A program made the position numbers and the translations under genes. A stretch of 64,000 nucleotides of DNA from Ruminiclostridium hungatei (GTDB lineage: Bacteria; Bacillota; Clostridia; Acetivibrionales; DSM-1351): NCBI RefSeq assembly GCF_002051585.1, contig NZ_MZGX01000002.1, positions 62,001 to 126,000 on the forward strand, given 5' to 3'. The notes below the pieces were generated by a model. The model was not told the DNA's origin. It did not search any database and was given only the letters and a program-made list of their open reading frames with translations. Below are positions 22,042 through 31,177 of this stretch, piece after piece (the stretch's first letter is position 1; the number at the start of each line of letters is the position of its first letter).

Positions 22042-24477
22042 ATGAACACTGCTCAATTTAAAGAACTTGTTTCACAAAAGATCCAGATACTTGACGGGGC
22101 AACAGGGACGGAACTCCAGAAGAGAGGAATGCCAACTGGTGTTTGCCCTGAACAGTGGGTAATAGAAAACCCGGATACAATAAAGCAAATTCAAAAGGCT
22201 TATATACATGCAGGCTCAAACATAATATATACGTGTACCTTTGGTGGAAATCCAATAAAACTTGAAGAATTCGGCTTGGGTGACAGAACCTTCGAAATAA
22301 ACCGGAAGCTTGCACAGCTATCCAGGGAAGCTGCGGACGGAAAGTGTCTGGTGGCGGGAGATATTGCATCCACCGGCAGATTTATTAAGCCTCTTGGAGA
22401 TATGCCCTTTGAAGTATGTGTAGATATCTATAAGGAACAGGTGAGGGGCCTGCTGGCAGGCGGAGTGGATCTTTTTGTCATAGAAACCATGCTTGATATA
22501 CAGGAGGCGCGAGCTGCGCTTCTGGCAGTAAAGGAATGCTGTGACCTGCCGGTTTGCGTTAGCATGAGCTTTGACGAGAGTATGAGGACACTGACAGGTA
22601 CTGATTCGGTCACTGCGCTCATAACCCTTCAAAGTCTTGGAGCAGATGCCGTGGGTTGTAATTGTTCCACTGGTCCTGAACACATGTTGGAAATCATAGC
22701 TCAAATGAAGCCTTATGCCAGGGTACCGCTGATGGCAAAGCCAAATGCCGGTCTGCCCAGGCTTTCAAATGGTGCAACCGTATTTGATATGGGCGCGGAG
22801 GAATTTGGCTCATTTACCTCGCGCTTTATTCAGGCTGGTGTGAACCTGCTTGGAGGCTGCTGTGGAACTTCACCGGAATATATACGGGAGCTTGACAAGG
22901 GGTGCGGAAATTTAATCCCTCAGAATTTCGTTTGCAGCCAATATAGCGCGGTGTCATCCTCAAGAAAAACAGTTTTTTTCGGCATTAATAAACCGGTGGC
23001 TGTTGTTGGTGAACGTATCAATCCTACTGGAAAGAAAAAGCTGCAGGCAGAGCTGAAAGAGGGTTCAACCAATGAAATAAGAAGATTTGCACTGGAACAG
23101 CTAGAAAAGGGTGCTCATATTCTGGATGTGAATGTGGGTATGCCTGGTATTGATGAGAAGGAAGTAATGGTTAATACCGTAAGCCTGCTGGGCAGCATTT
23201 GTGACGCTCCGTTGTGCCTGGATTCCTCATCGCCTGAAGTGCTGGAGGCGGCGCTGAGAATCTACCCCGGACGTGCGCTTATAAATTCAATATCTCAAGA
23301 AAAAGTCAAGCTTGACAGATTGCTGCCGGTAGCTGCAAAATATGGGGCAATGTTCATACTGCTTCCGTTAAGTGATGAGGGAGTCCCTGAGAAAGCCGTG
23401 CAGAGGCAGGCTATAGTTCAAGAGGTATACAAGCAGGCTGCCACCTATGGATATCAAAAAAGCGATATTGTGGTGGACGGACTGGTTATGACTGTTTCCT
23501 CAAATCAGGAAGCAGCACTTGAAACCTTGAAGCTTATAGAATGGTGCAGCAGGGAATTCGGCTGCGGGACAATAGTCGGTCTGTCCAATGTCTCTTTCGG
23601 CCTGCCTGAAAGAAGCTGGGTTAATGCAGCTTTTATGTCAATGGCAATTGCCAAGGGACTTACAATGGCAATTGCCAATCCATCCAGTGATTTGCTTATG
23701 TGCATAAAGATGGCCTGTGATGTGATAATGAAAAATGACATAAACAGTAGAAATTATATTTCTTATTTCAACAACCTGGATAAGCCCCTTCAGGGTGAAA
23801 ATGAAAAAAGAGCAGATGAAAAAAAAACGGGGGAAAGAATATTTGATGCTGTTTTGAATGGGGACAATGAAGGAATAGGAAGGCTTATAGAAAAGGCGGT
23901 GGAGGAGAAGACAGCTCCGCAGGACATTGTTGACCTTTACCTGATTCCTGCAATTAACCAGGTTGGAAAGTTTTTTGACGAAAAGAAATATTTTCTTCCG
24001 CAGCTTATTCAAAGTGCTGAAACAATGAAGACCGGTTTTACGTTTTTAGAGCCGATGCTTAAGCAAAAAAAAGAAAAAGAGGAAAAAGCAGATATCGTCA
24101 TTGTAATAGCTACAGTAAAAGGGGATATTCATGATATCGGGAAAAATATAGTGGGACTGATGCTTCGGAATTATGGCTTTAAAGTATATGACCTTGGAAA
24201 GGACGTAAGCGCTGAGCGAATTATAGAAGAAGCAAGGGAATTGAAGGCTCACATAGTAGGCCTGTCTGCCTTGATGACTACCACCATGGTAGAAATGAAG
24301 GAAGTCATCAAACTTGCCAAAGAGCAAAGTTTAAGCTGCAAGTTTATGATAGGAGGAGCAGTAGTAGATGATGATTATGCAACGGCCATTGGAGCAGACG
24401 GATATTCCCGGGATGCCTATGAGGCAGTAAAGCTTGCCAAAAAACTTTCGATTCAGGAAGATGCGCAGCACAATTGA
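22042..24477 (+). CDS. metH: B12-dependent methionine synthase (lacking activation domain)
   Basis: An 811-residue protein with three domains. First is a homocysteine S-methyltransferase domain (1-290; ILDGATGTELQ, and zinc cysteines in GCNCSTGPEH and LGGCCGT). Second is a pterin-binding domain (310-560; VGERINPTGKK, LDVNVGMPG, GLSNVSFGLP). Third is a cobalamin-binding domain (600-805) with DIHDIGKN, where His ligates cobalt, followed by GLSALMTTTM. It transfers the methyl group of methyltetrahydrofolate to homocysteine. The reactivation domain is encoded separately just upstream. The vitamin it needs links it to the cobalt transport operon that follows. Confidence 0.93.
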   Translation: MNTAQFKELVSQKIQILDGATGTELQKRGMPTGVCPEQWVIENPDTIKQIQKAYIHAGSNIIYTCTFGGNPIKLEEFGLGDRTFEINRKLAQLSREAADGKCLVAGDIASTGRFIKPLGDMPFEVCVDIYKEQVRGLLAGGVDLFVIETMLDIQEARAALLAVKECCDLPVCVSMSFDESMRTLTGTDSVTALITLQSLGADAVGCNCSTGPEHMLEIIAQMKPYARVPLMAKPNAGLPRLSNGATVFDMGAEEFGSFTSRFIQAGVNLLGGCCGTSPEYIRELDKGCGNLIPQNFVCSQYSAVSSSRKTVFFGINKPVAVVGERINPTGKKKLQAELKEGSTNEIRRFALEQLEKGAHILDVNVGMPGIDEKEVMVNTVSLLGSICDAPLCLDSSSPEVLEAALRIYPGRALINSISQEKVKLDRLLPVAAKYGAMFILLPLSDEGVPEKAVQRQAIVQEVYKQAATYGYQKSDIVVDGLVMTVSSNQEAALETLKLIEWCSREFGCGTIVGLSNVSFGLPERSWVNAAFMSMAIAKGLTMAIANPSSDLLMCIKMACDVIMKNDINSRNYISYFNNLDKPLQGENEKRADEKKTGERIFDAVLNGDNEGIGRLIEKAVEEKTAPQDIVDLYLIPAINQVGKFFDEKKYFLPQLIQSAETMKTGFTFLEPMLKQKKEKEEKADIVIVIATVKGDIHDIGKNIVGLMLRNYGFKVYDLGKDVSAERIIEEARELKAHIVGLSALMTTTMVEMKEVIKLAKEQSLSCKFMIGGAVVDDDYATAIGADGYSRDAYEAVKLAKKLSIQEDAQHN

Positions 24478-24579
24478 TGACATATTTAGCACATTTCTGA
24501 GTTGTTGATTTTTGACAATTATAGTGATATTATAATTTTTAATTGCACTAAAAAAATTGAATATAAATATAGGTTTAAT

Positions 24580-24770
24580 CATTATTGATTAATTAAAAGG
24601 GAACTGGGTGAAAATCCCAGACTATCCCGTAGCTGTATTAGAGGAGTTTTTGTACAATATGCCACTTGGTTTCGGGGAAGGCGTACAAAAATGAAGATTC
24701 TTAAGTCAGAAGACCTGCCTGTATTTGATGCCTGAGGTTCTCTACGAGTGATAGAGGGTCAGATGAAGAT
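24580..24770 (+). promoter_or_regulatory. Cobalamin (B12) riboswitch
   Basis: Conserved cobalamin-aptamer pieces appear in order: AAAGGGAACTGGGTGAAAAT, then CCCGTAGCTGT, then GCCACTTGGTTTCGGGGAAG, then TCTTAAGTCAGAAGACCTGCC (the B12 box is GCCACT). They precede a terminator hairpin and the cobalt-uptake genes. When B12 is plentiful the switch should lower expression of cbiQOMN. Confidence 0.92.
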
Positions 24771-24809
24771 GTACCAGTATATAAGTTTTTATTGGTATAT
24801 TTGTAGTTG

Positions 24810-24846
24810 TTCCCTTTTAACATTTGTGTTAAAAGGGTTTTTTTGT
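24810..24846 (+). terminator. Terminator in the B12 riboswitch expression platform
   Basis: CCCTTTTAACA pairs with TGTTAAAAGGG and is followed by seven T residues. It lies between the aptamer and cbiQ, so it is most likely the regulated terminator of the riboswitch. Confidence 0.85.
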
Positions 24847-24874
24847 TTCTAATTTAAAAATAAGGAGTTTTGGT

Positions 24875-25777
24875 GTGGTAAAGAATGTTATTTTGTCCGT
24901 CATATTTCTAGTTGCCCTCATTTTGATTTTATTGAAGGAACGAAAGTACTGCCTTCGTAAATGCAGAGCCAATAATCATCAGCATGGTGCAAGCCATAAA
25001 CACGGAGAGTGGATATCAATTGATTTTTATTCCTACGCATCCCAAATCAGAGGCTGGAACCCTGTTTTCAAGGTATCCTTTGCTGTTGCGCTTGTAATTC
25101 TTTGTATTGTGCTGGATAATCCTTATGTTTCTCTCATTGTAATTATTGCAATGGCTTATCTTACCATAGTCAGGGGTGGACTTGCGGCACGGGAGTATCT
25201 ATCAGTGTTGATGATACCGGCAGCTTTTATCATCATCAGCATTTTTACTATTGTAATCGATATTTCAAAGGAACCGGCCGGACATTTTAACCTTCATATG
25301 GGTTTCTTTTATATATTTACATTTAAAGCAAAGCTTGAACAAGGACTACTCTTAATGCTTAAGGTTTTTGCTGCTGTCAGCGCTTTACAAATGATGACCT
25401 TATCTACTCCATCCTCGGAAATTATCTATGTTCTAAGACGGTCACACATACCAAAACTCATTGTTGAATTAATGAATATGATTTACCGGTTCATTTTCAT
25501 CTTGCTGGATGTTTCCGCTAAAATGAAAAATTCTGCGTTGTCACGGCACGGATATTGTGATTTGAAAACATCCTGGCATACGTTTGGAAGAATAGCCGGT
25601 AATATGCTTGTTATTTCGTTAAAAAAGGCAAACGCGTATTACGATGCAATGGAAGCCAGATGTTACGACGGAGAACTTGTATTTTTTGAAGAGTACAAAA
25701 AAATTGACAAAAAGCTGGTTATCTCATCAGTGGGATTTCTGATTTTTTTGAGTATTTTTCCCTGGATAACAATTTAA
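24875..25777 (+). CDS. cbiQ: Cobalt ECF transporter transmembrane component
   Basis: A 300-residue CbiQ family T-component. An extra N-terminal membrane helix (about 3-20) is followed by a His-rich stretch (NNHQHGASHKHGE). The canonical part starts at DFYSYASQIRGWNPVFKV and has 4-6 membrane segments. The coupling-helix region includes RAYRSRG-like SRHGYCDLKTSWHTFG and EARCYDGE. It couples the ATPase to the CbiM substrate-binding unit. GTG at 24875 is the start after AAGGAG. The first gene of the B12-riboswitch operon. Confidence 0.88.
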   Translation: MVKNVILSVIFLVALILILLKERKYCLRKCRANNHQHGASHKHGEWISIDFYSYASQIRGWNPVFKVSFAVALVILCIVLDNPYVSLIVIIAMAYLTIVRGGLAAREYLSVLMIPAAFIIISIFTIVIDISKEPAGHFNLHMGFFYIFTFKAKLEQGLLLMLKVFAAVSALQMMTLSTPSSEIIYVLRRSHIPKLIVELMNMIYRFIFILLDVSAKMKNSALSRHGYCDLKTSWHTFGRIAGNMLVISLKKANAYYDAMEARCYDGELVFFEEYKKIDKKLVISSVGFLIFLSIFPWITI

Positions 25778-25818
25778 AAATAAATTGAAGTTTAATAATA
25801 CGGTGCGAGGAGCAGGTT

Positions 25819-26661
25819 ATGGCAAAAAAAATATTACAGGTCGAAGATATGCATTATGTTTATGGAAACGGGAAACCAGCTTTGGAAGGCGTGAATGTTG
25901 AGATATTCCAGGGAGAAAAAATTGCTGTTATGGGTTCCAACGGATCGGGAAAATCAACCTTTTTTTTGAATATCAATGGTGTGTTGCTGCCTGAACAAGG
26001 AAAAATCATCTACAGTGGCATTACTGTTGATAAAAAAAATATAAAAGAGCTTCGCAAAAATATCGGAATTGTTTTTCAGGATGCAGATAATCAGATTATT
26101 GCATCTACGGTCATGGCTGAAGTGGGTTTTGGGCCCATGAATCTTAAACTTCCCAAAGCTGAGGTACATAAAAGAGTTGAGGAAGCAATGGAATATATGA
26201 ATATAACAGAATTCAGAGATCGCCCTCCTCACTATTTGAGCGGAGGAGAAAAGAAACGTGTCAGCATTGCTGATATTATTGCCATGAAGCCTGAAATAAT
26301 TATCTTTGATGAGCCTACCGCAGCACTGGACCCTTTAAATGCAACGATGCTGGAGGGAGTTTTAAAAAGTCTTGAGGCAGAGGGGAAAACAATTTTACTT
26401 TCAACCCATGACGTTGATTTTGCATATAGATGGGCCGAACGGATCCTGGTTTTCTGTCACGGGAAGATTATTGCTGATGGTACGCCTGTTGATATATTTA
26501 ACAACAGGGAAGTCCTGAAACAGGCAAATCTGAAACAACCGGCAATGCTGGAGATTTATGAATTGCTCCTAGAAAAAAACATTCTTAATGGAAATGCCAA
26601 TAAGACTTACCCGAGACATGTGAAGGATTTAAGAAAGCTGCTGGAGGGTCTGAATAGTTGA
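25819..26661 (+). CDS. cbiO: Cobalt ECF transporter ATP-binding protein
   Basis: A 280-residue ABC ATPase. Walker A is GSNGSGKST, the Q-loop is VFQDADNQI, the signature is LSGGEKKR and Walker B is EIIIFDEPTAALDP, followed by the switch His in LSTHDVDFAYRW. FQDADNQI and the length are typical for CbiO/EcfA. It powers metal import through CbiQ and CbiM in the cytoplasmic membrane. It follows cbiQ by 41 bases in the same transcript. Confidence 0.93.
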   Translation: MAKKILQVEDMHYVYGNGKPALEGVNVEIFQGEKIAVMGSNGSGKSTFFLNINGVLLPEQGKIIYSGITVDKKNIKELRKNIGIVFQDADNQIIASTVMAEVGFGPMNLKLPKAEVHKRVEEAMEYMNITEFRDRPPHYLSGGEKKRVSIADIIAMKPEIIIFDEPTAALDPLNATMLEGVLKSLEAEGKTILLSTHDVDFAYRWAERILVFCHGKIIADGTPVDIFNNREVLKQANLKQPAMLEIYELLLEKNILNGNANKTYPRHVKDLRKLLEGLNS

Positions 26662-26674
26662 TTTAGCATTAGTG

Positions 26675-26738
26675 GTCCGTCACATCTGAATTCAAAGGTT
26701 TTCCAGGTCGTCACCACAAGGTTTCAGATGTCACGGAC
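26675..26738. repeat. Imperfect 16-bp inverted repeat between cbiO and cbiM
   Basis: GTCCGTCACATCTGAA at 26675-26690 faces TTCAGATGTCACGGAC at 26723-26738 with one mismatch. No T-run follows, so it is not an ordinary terminator. It could be a small insertion relic or an RNA hairpin that sets the relative output of cbiQO and cbiMN. Confidence 0.6.
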
Positions 26739-26779
26739 AGCTAGGCTGACATAAATAAAATAAAAAAGGAGAAAAGCAA

Positions 26780-27532
26780 ATGAGTAAAAATCAAAAGCGG
26801 GTTCTGAAACTTGCAATTGTATTTGCAGTTATGTTTGGAATAACCCCTGCGGCAAATGCAATGCACATTATGGAAGGATATCTTCCTCCAAAATACTGTA
26901 TTATATGGGGTGCTATCTGTCTTCCGTTCCTGGTAGCCGGGTATTTTTCACTTAAGAAGACAATATCTGAGAACAGGAAATCCATAACCATAATTGCTAT
27001 GGCAGGTGCTTTCATTTTCGTAATATCATCTTTAAAAATTCCTTCGGTGACAGGAAGCTGCTCACACATGACAGGTACCGGACTGGGTGCTATCTTATTC
27101 GGAGCCGGCGCAGTGAGCATACTTGGTATCATAGTACTTATTTTTCAGGCCATTTTACTTGCCCATGGCGGTTTGACTTCACTTGGTGCAAATACATTTT
27201 CCATGGCTATTGCAGGCCCTCTGGTTTCTTTCGGTATATATAAATTATGCCAGAAATTAAAGGTGCACAGGCATGTAGGTATTTTTTTGGCGGCAGCAAT
27301 CGGCGATTTATTTACATATTGCGTAACAAGTATTCAACTGGCACTTGCATATCCGTCTGAAACAGGTGGCATAGCCGCATCGGCTGTTAAATTTCTTGCA
27401 GTATTTGCGCCTACACAGGTTCCATTGGCAATCATTGAAGGTATTTTAAGCGTTGTTATTATAATAGGTCTTGAAACATATGCAAAATCAGAATTGACCG
27501 GACTTGGATTCATAAAGGCAGGTGAAAAATAA
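26780..27532 (+). CDS. cbiM: Cobalt ECF transporter substrate-binding component
   Basis: A 250-residue CbiM. A signal-like helix ends at ANA, after which the mature protein starts MHIMEGYLPP, the conserved N-terminal Met-His metal site of CbiM/NikM. About six further membrane segments follow, with SVTGSCSHMTGTGLGA and a QAILLAHGGLTSLGANTFSM motif containing metal-site His residues. It determines cobalt specificity. It overlaps cbiN by one base. Confidence 0.93.
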   Translation: MSKNQKRVLKLAIVFAVMFGITPAANAMHIMEGYLPPKYCIIWGAICLPFLVAGYFSLKKTISENRKSITIIAMAGAFIFVISSLKIPSVTGSCSHMTGTGLGAILFGAGAVSILGIIVLIFQAILLAHGGLTSLGANTFSMAIAGPLVSFGIYKLCQKLKVHRHVGIFLAAAIGDLFTYCVTSIQLALAYPSETGGIAASAVKFLAVFAPTQVPLAIIEGILSVVIIIGLETYAKSELTGLGFIKAGEK

Positions 27533-27858
27533 TGTCAAAGACAACGAAGAAAGTTTTGATTTTATTAGTTATTGTTGCGTTGATAGCGATAATACCGCTG
27601 TTTGCATTAAAGGGAGCTGAATTTGGGGGTTCCGATGATGCCGGAAGTCAAGTGGTTTCAGAGATTAAGGGTACAGAGTATACACCTTGGTTTACTCCGG
27701 TAATGGAAACCTGGATAGGCGGTGAGCTGCCCGGTGAAATCGAAAGCCTGCTCTTTTGTGTGCAAACCGGCATAGGCGTGGGTATTATGGCATTTTTAAT
27801 GGGCAGGTTCGTAGAAAGAAACAAGAAGGAAAAAGCAAAAAAGGCCAGTGAAATATAA
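27532..27858 (+). CDS. cbiN: Cobalt transporter accessory subunit
   Basis: A 108-residue CbiN with two membrane segments (about 7-25 and 75-95) and an exported loop between them containing FGGSDDAGSQV and YTPWFTPVMETW. CbiN helps load the metal into CbiM. It starts inside the cbiM stop codon, so translation is coupled. It is shorter in sequence conservation than the other Cbi subunits but its position is diagnostic. Confidence 0.9.
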   Translation: MSKTTKKVLILLVIVALIAIIPLFALKGAEFGGSDDAGSQVVSEIKGTEYTPWFTPVMETWIGGELPGEIESLLFCVQTGIGVGIMAFLMGRFVERNKKEKAKKASEI

Positions 27859-27902
27859 CAAAATGACAAGTTTTTATTTGACACTTAGTGAGGCATATAT
27901 TT

Positions 27903-28964
27903 ATGAAAAAAGTAAAGCTCTATTCAATGCTTCAGGCACTGCTTTCAGCACTTTTATTCGCAGCCGGTGCACCAATTTCAAAGATTTTATTGGATGATAT
28001 AGAACCAATTTCATTAGCGGCTTTTACTTATTTGGGCAGTGGCATCGGATTGTTTTTTTTCAGAAGGGCTGTACCTTTACGGGAAAATAATGAAGAATGT
28101 GAAGCCCAAATAAGTAAAAGCGATATAAAGTGGTTAATAGGAGCAGTGCTGGCGGGTGGTATAATTGCTCCTATTTTGTTAATGTACGGTCTTAGGGTAA
28201 CACCTGGCGCTACAGCTTCACTATTATTAAACTTTGAAGGAGTAGCGACTATTGCAATTGCCGGACTCATTTTCAAAGAAGCTGTTGGAAGGCGTATATA
28301 TTCTGCGATTGCATTAATCACAATTGCAAGTATAATTTTAACCTTCAACTTTAGAGATAACTGGGGTTTTTCCACAGGCGGATTAGGCATAATCGGAGCT
28401 TGTGTTCTTTGGGGAATTGATAACAATCTGACAAAAAATATTTCTGAAAAAGATCCATTTGCTATTGTAACTATAAAAGGAATCGGAGCGGGATTATTTT
28501 CCCTCGTATTATCTTTTCTTGCGGGAAGTGGGTTTCCTGGTATTCACCATATCCTCCCTGCAATGTTAGTTGGTTTTTTCAGCTATGGCTTAAGTATAGT
28601 TTTATTCATATATGCCATGAGAGGCCTGGGGGCTTCAAGAACCGGCATTTTATTTGGAACGTCACCCTTTTTAGGGGTGATATTATCATTTATTTTACTT
28701 AAAGAAATTCCTGATTTTAAGTTTTATTTTTCGCTGCCACTTATGATTATTGGAGCTGTCCTCATATTATCTGAAAAACATACACATAAACATACACACT
28801 GCATATTGGAGCATGAACACCGTCATAGTCATGATGATGGCCATCATTTACATACTCATAAAGAAGGCATTGATATTGAACATTCGCATATACACAGGCA
28901 TGAAGCGTCGGAACATATTCACAAGCATACTCCTGATATTCATCACAATCATCAGCATAAATAA
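27903..28964 (+). CDS. EamA/DMT-family permease with histidine-rich C-terminal tail
   Basis: A 353-residue drug/metabolite-transporter-superfamily protein with about ten membrane segments in two EamA repeats (residues 1-290). The last 60 or so residues form a soluble tail with more than 20 histidines in HTHKHTH and HRHSHDDGHH runs. This is typical of metal-handling proteins. It follows cbiN by 44 bases in the riboswitch-controlled operon and precedes a terminator, so it probably belongs to cobalt or cobalamin handling, either import help or export of surplus metal. DMT proteins are not classical cobalt carriers, so this is inferred from context. ATG at 27903 is preferred over GTG 27888. Confidence 0.8.
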   Translation: MKKVKLYSMLQALLSALLFAAGAPISKILLDDIEPISLAAFTYLGSGIGLFFFRRAVPLRENNEECEAQISKSDIKWLIGAVLAGGIIAPILLMYGLRVTPGATASLLLNFEGVATIAIAGLIFKEAVGRRIYSAIALITIASIILTFNFRDNWGFSTGGLGIIGACVLWGIDNNLTKNISEKDPFAIVTIKGIGAGLFSLVLSFLAGSGFPGIHHILPAMLVGFFSYGLSIVLFIYAMRGLGASRTGILFGTSPFLGVILSFILLKEIPDFKFYFSLPLMIIGAVLILSEKHTHKHTHCILEHEHRHSHDDGHHLHTHKEGIDIEHSHIHRHEASEHIHKHTPDIHHNHQHK

Positions 28965-28990
28965 CCTTATAAATATAGAGAAATCAATAA

Positions 28991-29036
28991 TGTCCTGTCT
29001 TCTTATTATTCTAAGAAGATGGGATTTTTATTTTTT
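28991..29036 (+). terminator. Terminator after the cobalt operon
   Basis: CCTGTCTTCTTA pairs (with one G-T pair) with TAAGAAGATGGG and is followed by a T-rich run. It ends the cbi operon before the LoaP gene. Confidence 0.75.
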
Positions 29037-29190
29037 GATTGGAGAACTTCCCGATATGCTGACGATAATTGGAATATGAGTCGTAATTTTATTCATATAA
29101 TCATTTTTCAGGAGAGAATAAAAAGTGCATATAAAATAAATATTTAATAAAATTGTAAATAAAATGTGAAATTAACAATAATTTATTATA

Positions 29191-29219
29191 TTGACATTTA
29201 TTTATTATTTATGTAACAT
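29191..29219 (+). promoter_or_regulatory. Likely promoter of the LoaP gene
   Basis: TTGACA and TAACAT are 17 bases apart, about 127 bases before the ATG at 29346. The gap 29037-29345 is very AT-rich and holds nothing else recognised. Confidence 0.55.
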
Positions 29220-29345
29220 ATCCTATATAAATTAAAAGTAAAAATATGGTGAATTATGGTGTCGATTGTAAAAATGGAATTAATTAATAATTGATATTCA
29301 TCAAACTGGAATACAATGACGGCACATTTACGGGAGAATATAAAA

Positions 29346-29876
29346 ATGGGTAATTGGTTTGTATTTATAGTACAAACAGGGCAGGAACAGAAAGCTTGTG
29401 ATTTCTTAAACAAGTTGCTTAATAGGGAAGAAAGTACTGCCTTTATTCCACAGGTGGAATTGATCTTTAAAAGCTCAAAATATATTCGCAAGGAACTGAA
29501 ACCTATGTTTCCGGGGTATGTTTTTACAGACTCTGTTCTTGATGAAAAGGAATTTGTTTCTGAAGCCTTCAGATATGTAAAATTTTCAAATTGCATTTTT
29601 AAACTCCTAGGCAATCAAAGCTATAATTATATGACGATAAGTGAGGCTGAGAAGAATTATTTATTAGATTTTTGCAACGACAGATATGTAGCTGAAGAGT
29701 CTCAGGGTTTTATTATCGGTGATAATGTATTTATAAATTCCGGCCCGCTTAAGGGTAAGGAGAGTATCATAAAGAGGATTGACAGGCATAAAAGACGTGC
29801 CGAAATTGAAATAACCTGCCTCGGAGATATCAGGCGTGTAGGGGTTTCCCTGGAGATTATTTCAAAAATGTTTTAG
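29346..29876 (+). CDS. LoaP-type NusG antiterminator
   Basis: A 176-residue NusG paralogue. It has an N-terminal NGN domain (NWFVFIVQTGQEQKACDFLN; MFPGYVFTD) and a C-terminal KOW domain (IGDNVFINSGPLKGKESIIKRIDRHKRRAEIEI). LoaP proteins ride on RNA polymerase and prevent termination in long biosynthetic operons in Firmicutes. The position directly ahead of the second biosynthetic block fits this exactly. The ATG at 29346 is preferred over one at 29316 because the NGN domain begins there. It may also act on the first cluster, which has no such gene of its own. Confidence 0.85.
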   Translation: MGNWFVFIVQTGQEQKACDFLNKLLNREESTAFIPQVELIFKSSKYIRKELKPMFPGYVFTDSVLDEKEFVSEAFRYVKFSNCIFKLLGNQSYNYMTISEAEKNYLLDFCNDRYVAEESQGFIIGDNVFINSGPLKGKESIIKRIDRHKRRAEIEITCLGDIRRVGVSLEIISKMF

Positions 29877-29984
29877 TTTTCACTTTTTCAGATATAAATA
29901 CTTTACTTGGCAAAAAGTATATTCTTAAGCTCATCTCATAGTGTGTCAATAAAGCTTGGCGACAAGTTAAAAGCTCATTATCAA

Positions 29985-29996
29985 GGGGAAAACCCC
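29985..29996 (+). promoter_or_regulatory. Hairpin in leader between LoaP gene and glycosyltransferase
   Basis: AAGGGGAAAACCCCGC forms a compact GGGG-AAAA-CCCC hairpin without a T-run, about 105 bases before the next start. LoaP is known to recognise RNA hairpins in the leader of its target operon, so this is a candidate recognition site. No other strong hairpin is seen between 29877 and 30099. Confidence 0.35.
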
Positions 29997-30099
29997 GCTG
30001 ACTAAAAAATCTCGACATAAAAGATATAAGACAGAAGCAACAAGGCAAGTTTATAAAAAAAGCCAATTTTTAATTTATTATACTTATAAAAGGGAAGGA

Positions 30100-31131
30100 A
30101 TGAAAATTAACATGTTAATACAGACTGTTTGTACTGTCAGCCACCTTAATAAAGCAATGACCATGATAAAGTCCATAAGCAGGTTTCATGAAGATTTGGA
30201 GTTTTCGGTCCTGGTCACAGATATAATATCAGAGGGCAAACCAAAGATTCAGGAAGTGGTCGGTTCAAGAATCGAAATACTATGCTGTGAAGATATTGGA
30301 ATGGAAGCTACTGAGAAAATGCGTCAATATTATAATGCATTTGAACATAGCTGTGCATGCAAATTCATCGCCGTATACCATCAGTTCTTACATAACAGAC
30401 AAGAGTGCTTGTATCTGGACACCGACATATACGCATTAAGCAGCCTGGACAGTTTTTTTGAAAGTCTCAATCAGGATATTGTAGTTACGCCGCATTCCCT
30501 GTCCATATGCAATAAATTCGTGGGGGGTACTTATGAATTTTGCGATTTGAATATCATAACTGTCGGACATATAAATGGGGGTATTTTATATTTCAAAAAT
30601 ACACCGAAATCTGTCGAAGCCTTAAAGTGGCTAATAGAATCTGTACAGAGCGGAGGATTTTTTGCCCCTGGAATGAGTATGTACTGTGACCAGCATTGGG
30701 TAAGCCTGCTGCCGTATTATTTTTCCGATAATACTGAAGTTTTAAAGGACCCATCCGTAAATATTGCATTCTGGAATCTTCATGAAAGAAAGCTGTCAGA
30801 GGAAAACCATATTATTATGGCTAATGGTAAAGCTGCTCAACTATTTCATTTCAGCAGTTTCCAAATCCCAAACCATGGAAAGCTGGTTGGATTTTCTTCA
30901 GAGGAGGGCACTTTAGGCAATATAACCAGGCATTTATTCTTCCAGAGATTAATCAAGGAATACGAGCAACAGCTCATTATGGAAAAAGAAAGGTTTGCGG
31001 ATATTGAGCACCCGCTGGGCTTTTGCAACGGTCCGCTTCACCACAGACTATGTGTCGCACAAGACATGCTTGGAATCCGGTATTCCCATTTCGGACTGGA
31101 GGATATTCCAATAATAATGCATCAACAGTAG
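30100..31131 (+). CDS. Putative glycosyltransferase (GT-A, DxD-containing)
   Basis: A 343-residue protein that looks like a nucleotide-diphospho-sugar transferase. It opens with a beta-alpha start (MLIQTVCTVSHLNKAMTMIKSI), has ECLYLDTDIYALSSL with a DxD metal motif, then a GGILYFKN strand and AFWNLHERKL and FHFSSFQ segments. These are common in uncharacterised glycosyltransferases of glycan clusters. There is no membrane segment. GGGAAGGA precedes the ATG. It is the first enzyme gene after LoaP; donor and acceptor are unknown. Confidence 0.72.
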   Translation: MKINMLIQTVCTVSHLNKAMTMIKSISRFHEDLEFSVLVTDIISEGKPKIQEVVGSRIEILCCEDIGMEATEKMRQYYNAFEHSCACKFIAVYHQFLHNRQECLYLDTDIYALSSLDSFFESLNQDIVVTPHSLSICNKFVGGTYEFCDLNIITVGHINGGILYFKNTPKSVEALKWLIESVQSGGFFAPGMSMYCDQHWVSLLPYYFSDNTEVLKDPSVNIAFWNLHERKLSEENHIIMANGKAAQLFHFSSFQIPNHGKLVGFSSEEGTLGNITRHLFFQRLIKEYEQQLIMEKERFADIEHPLGFCNGPLHHRLCVAQDMLGIRYSHFGLEDIPIIMHQQ

Positions 31132-31177
31132 TAGTAGAGGTTTGGACTGTTAACATAATATAAAGAGGGACAGATTC

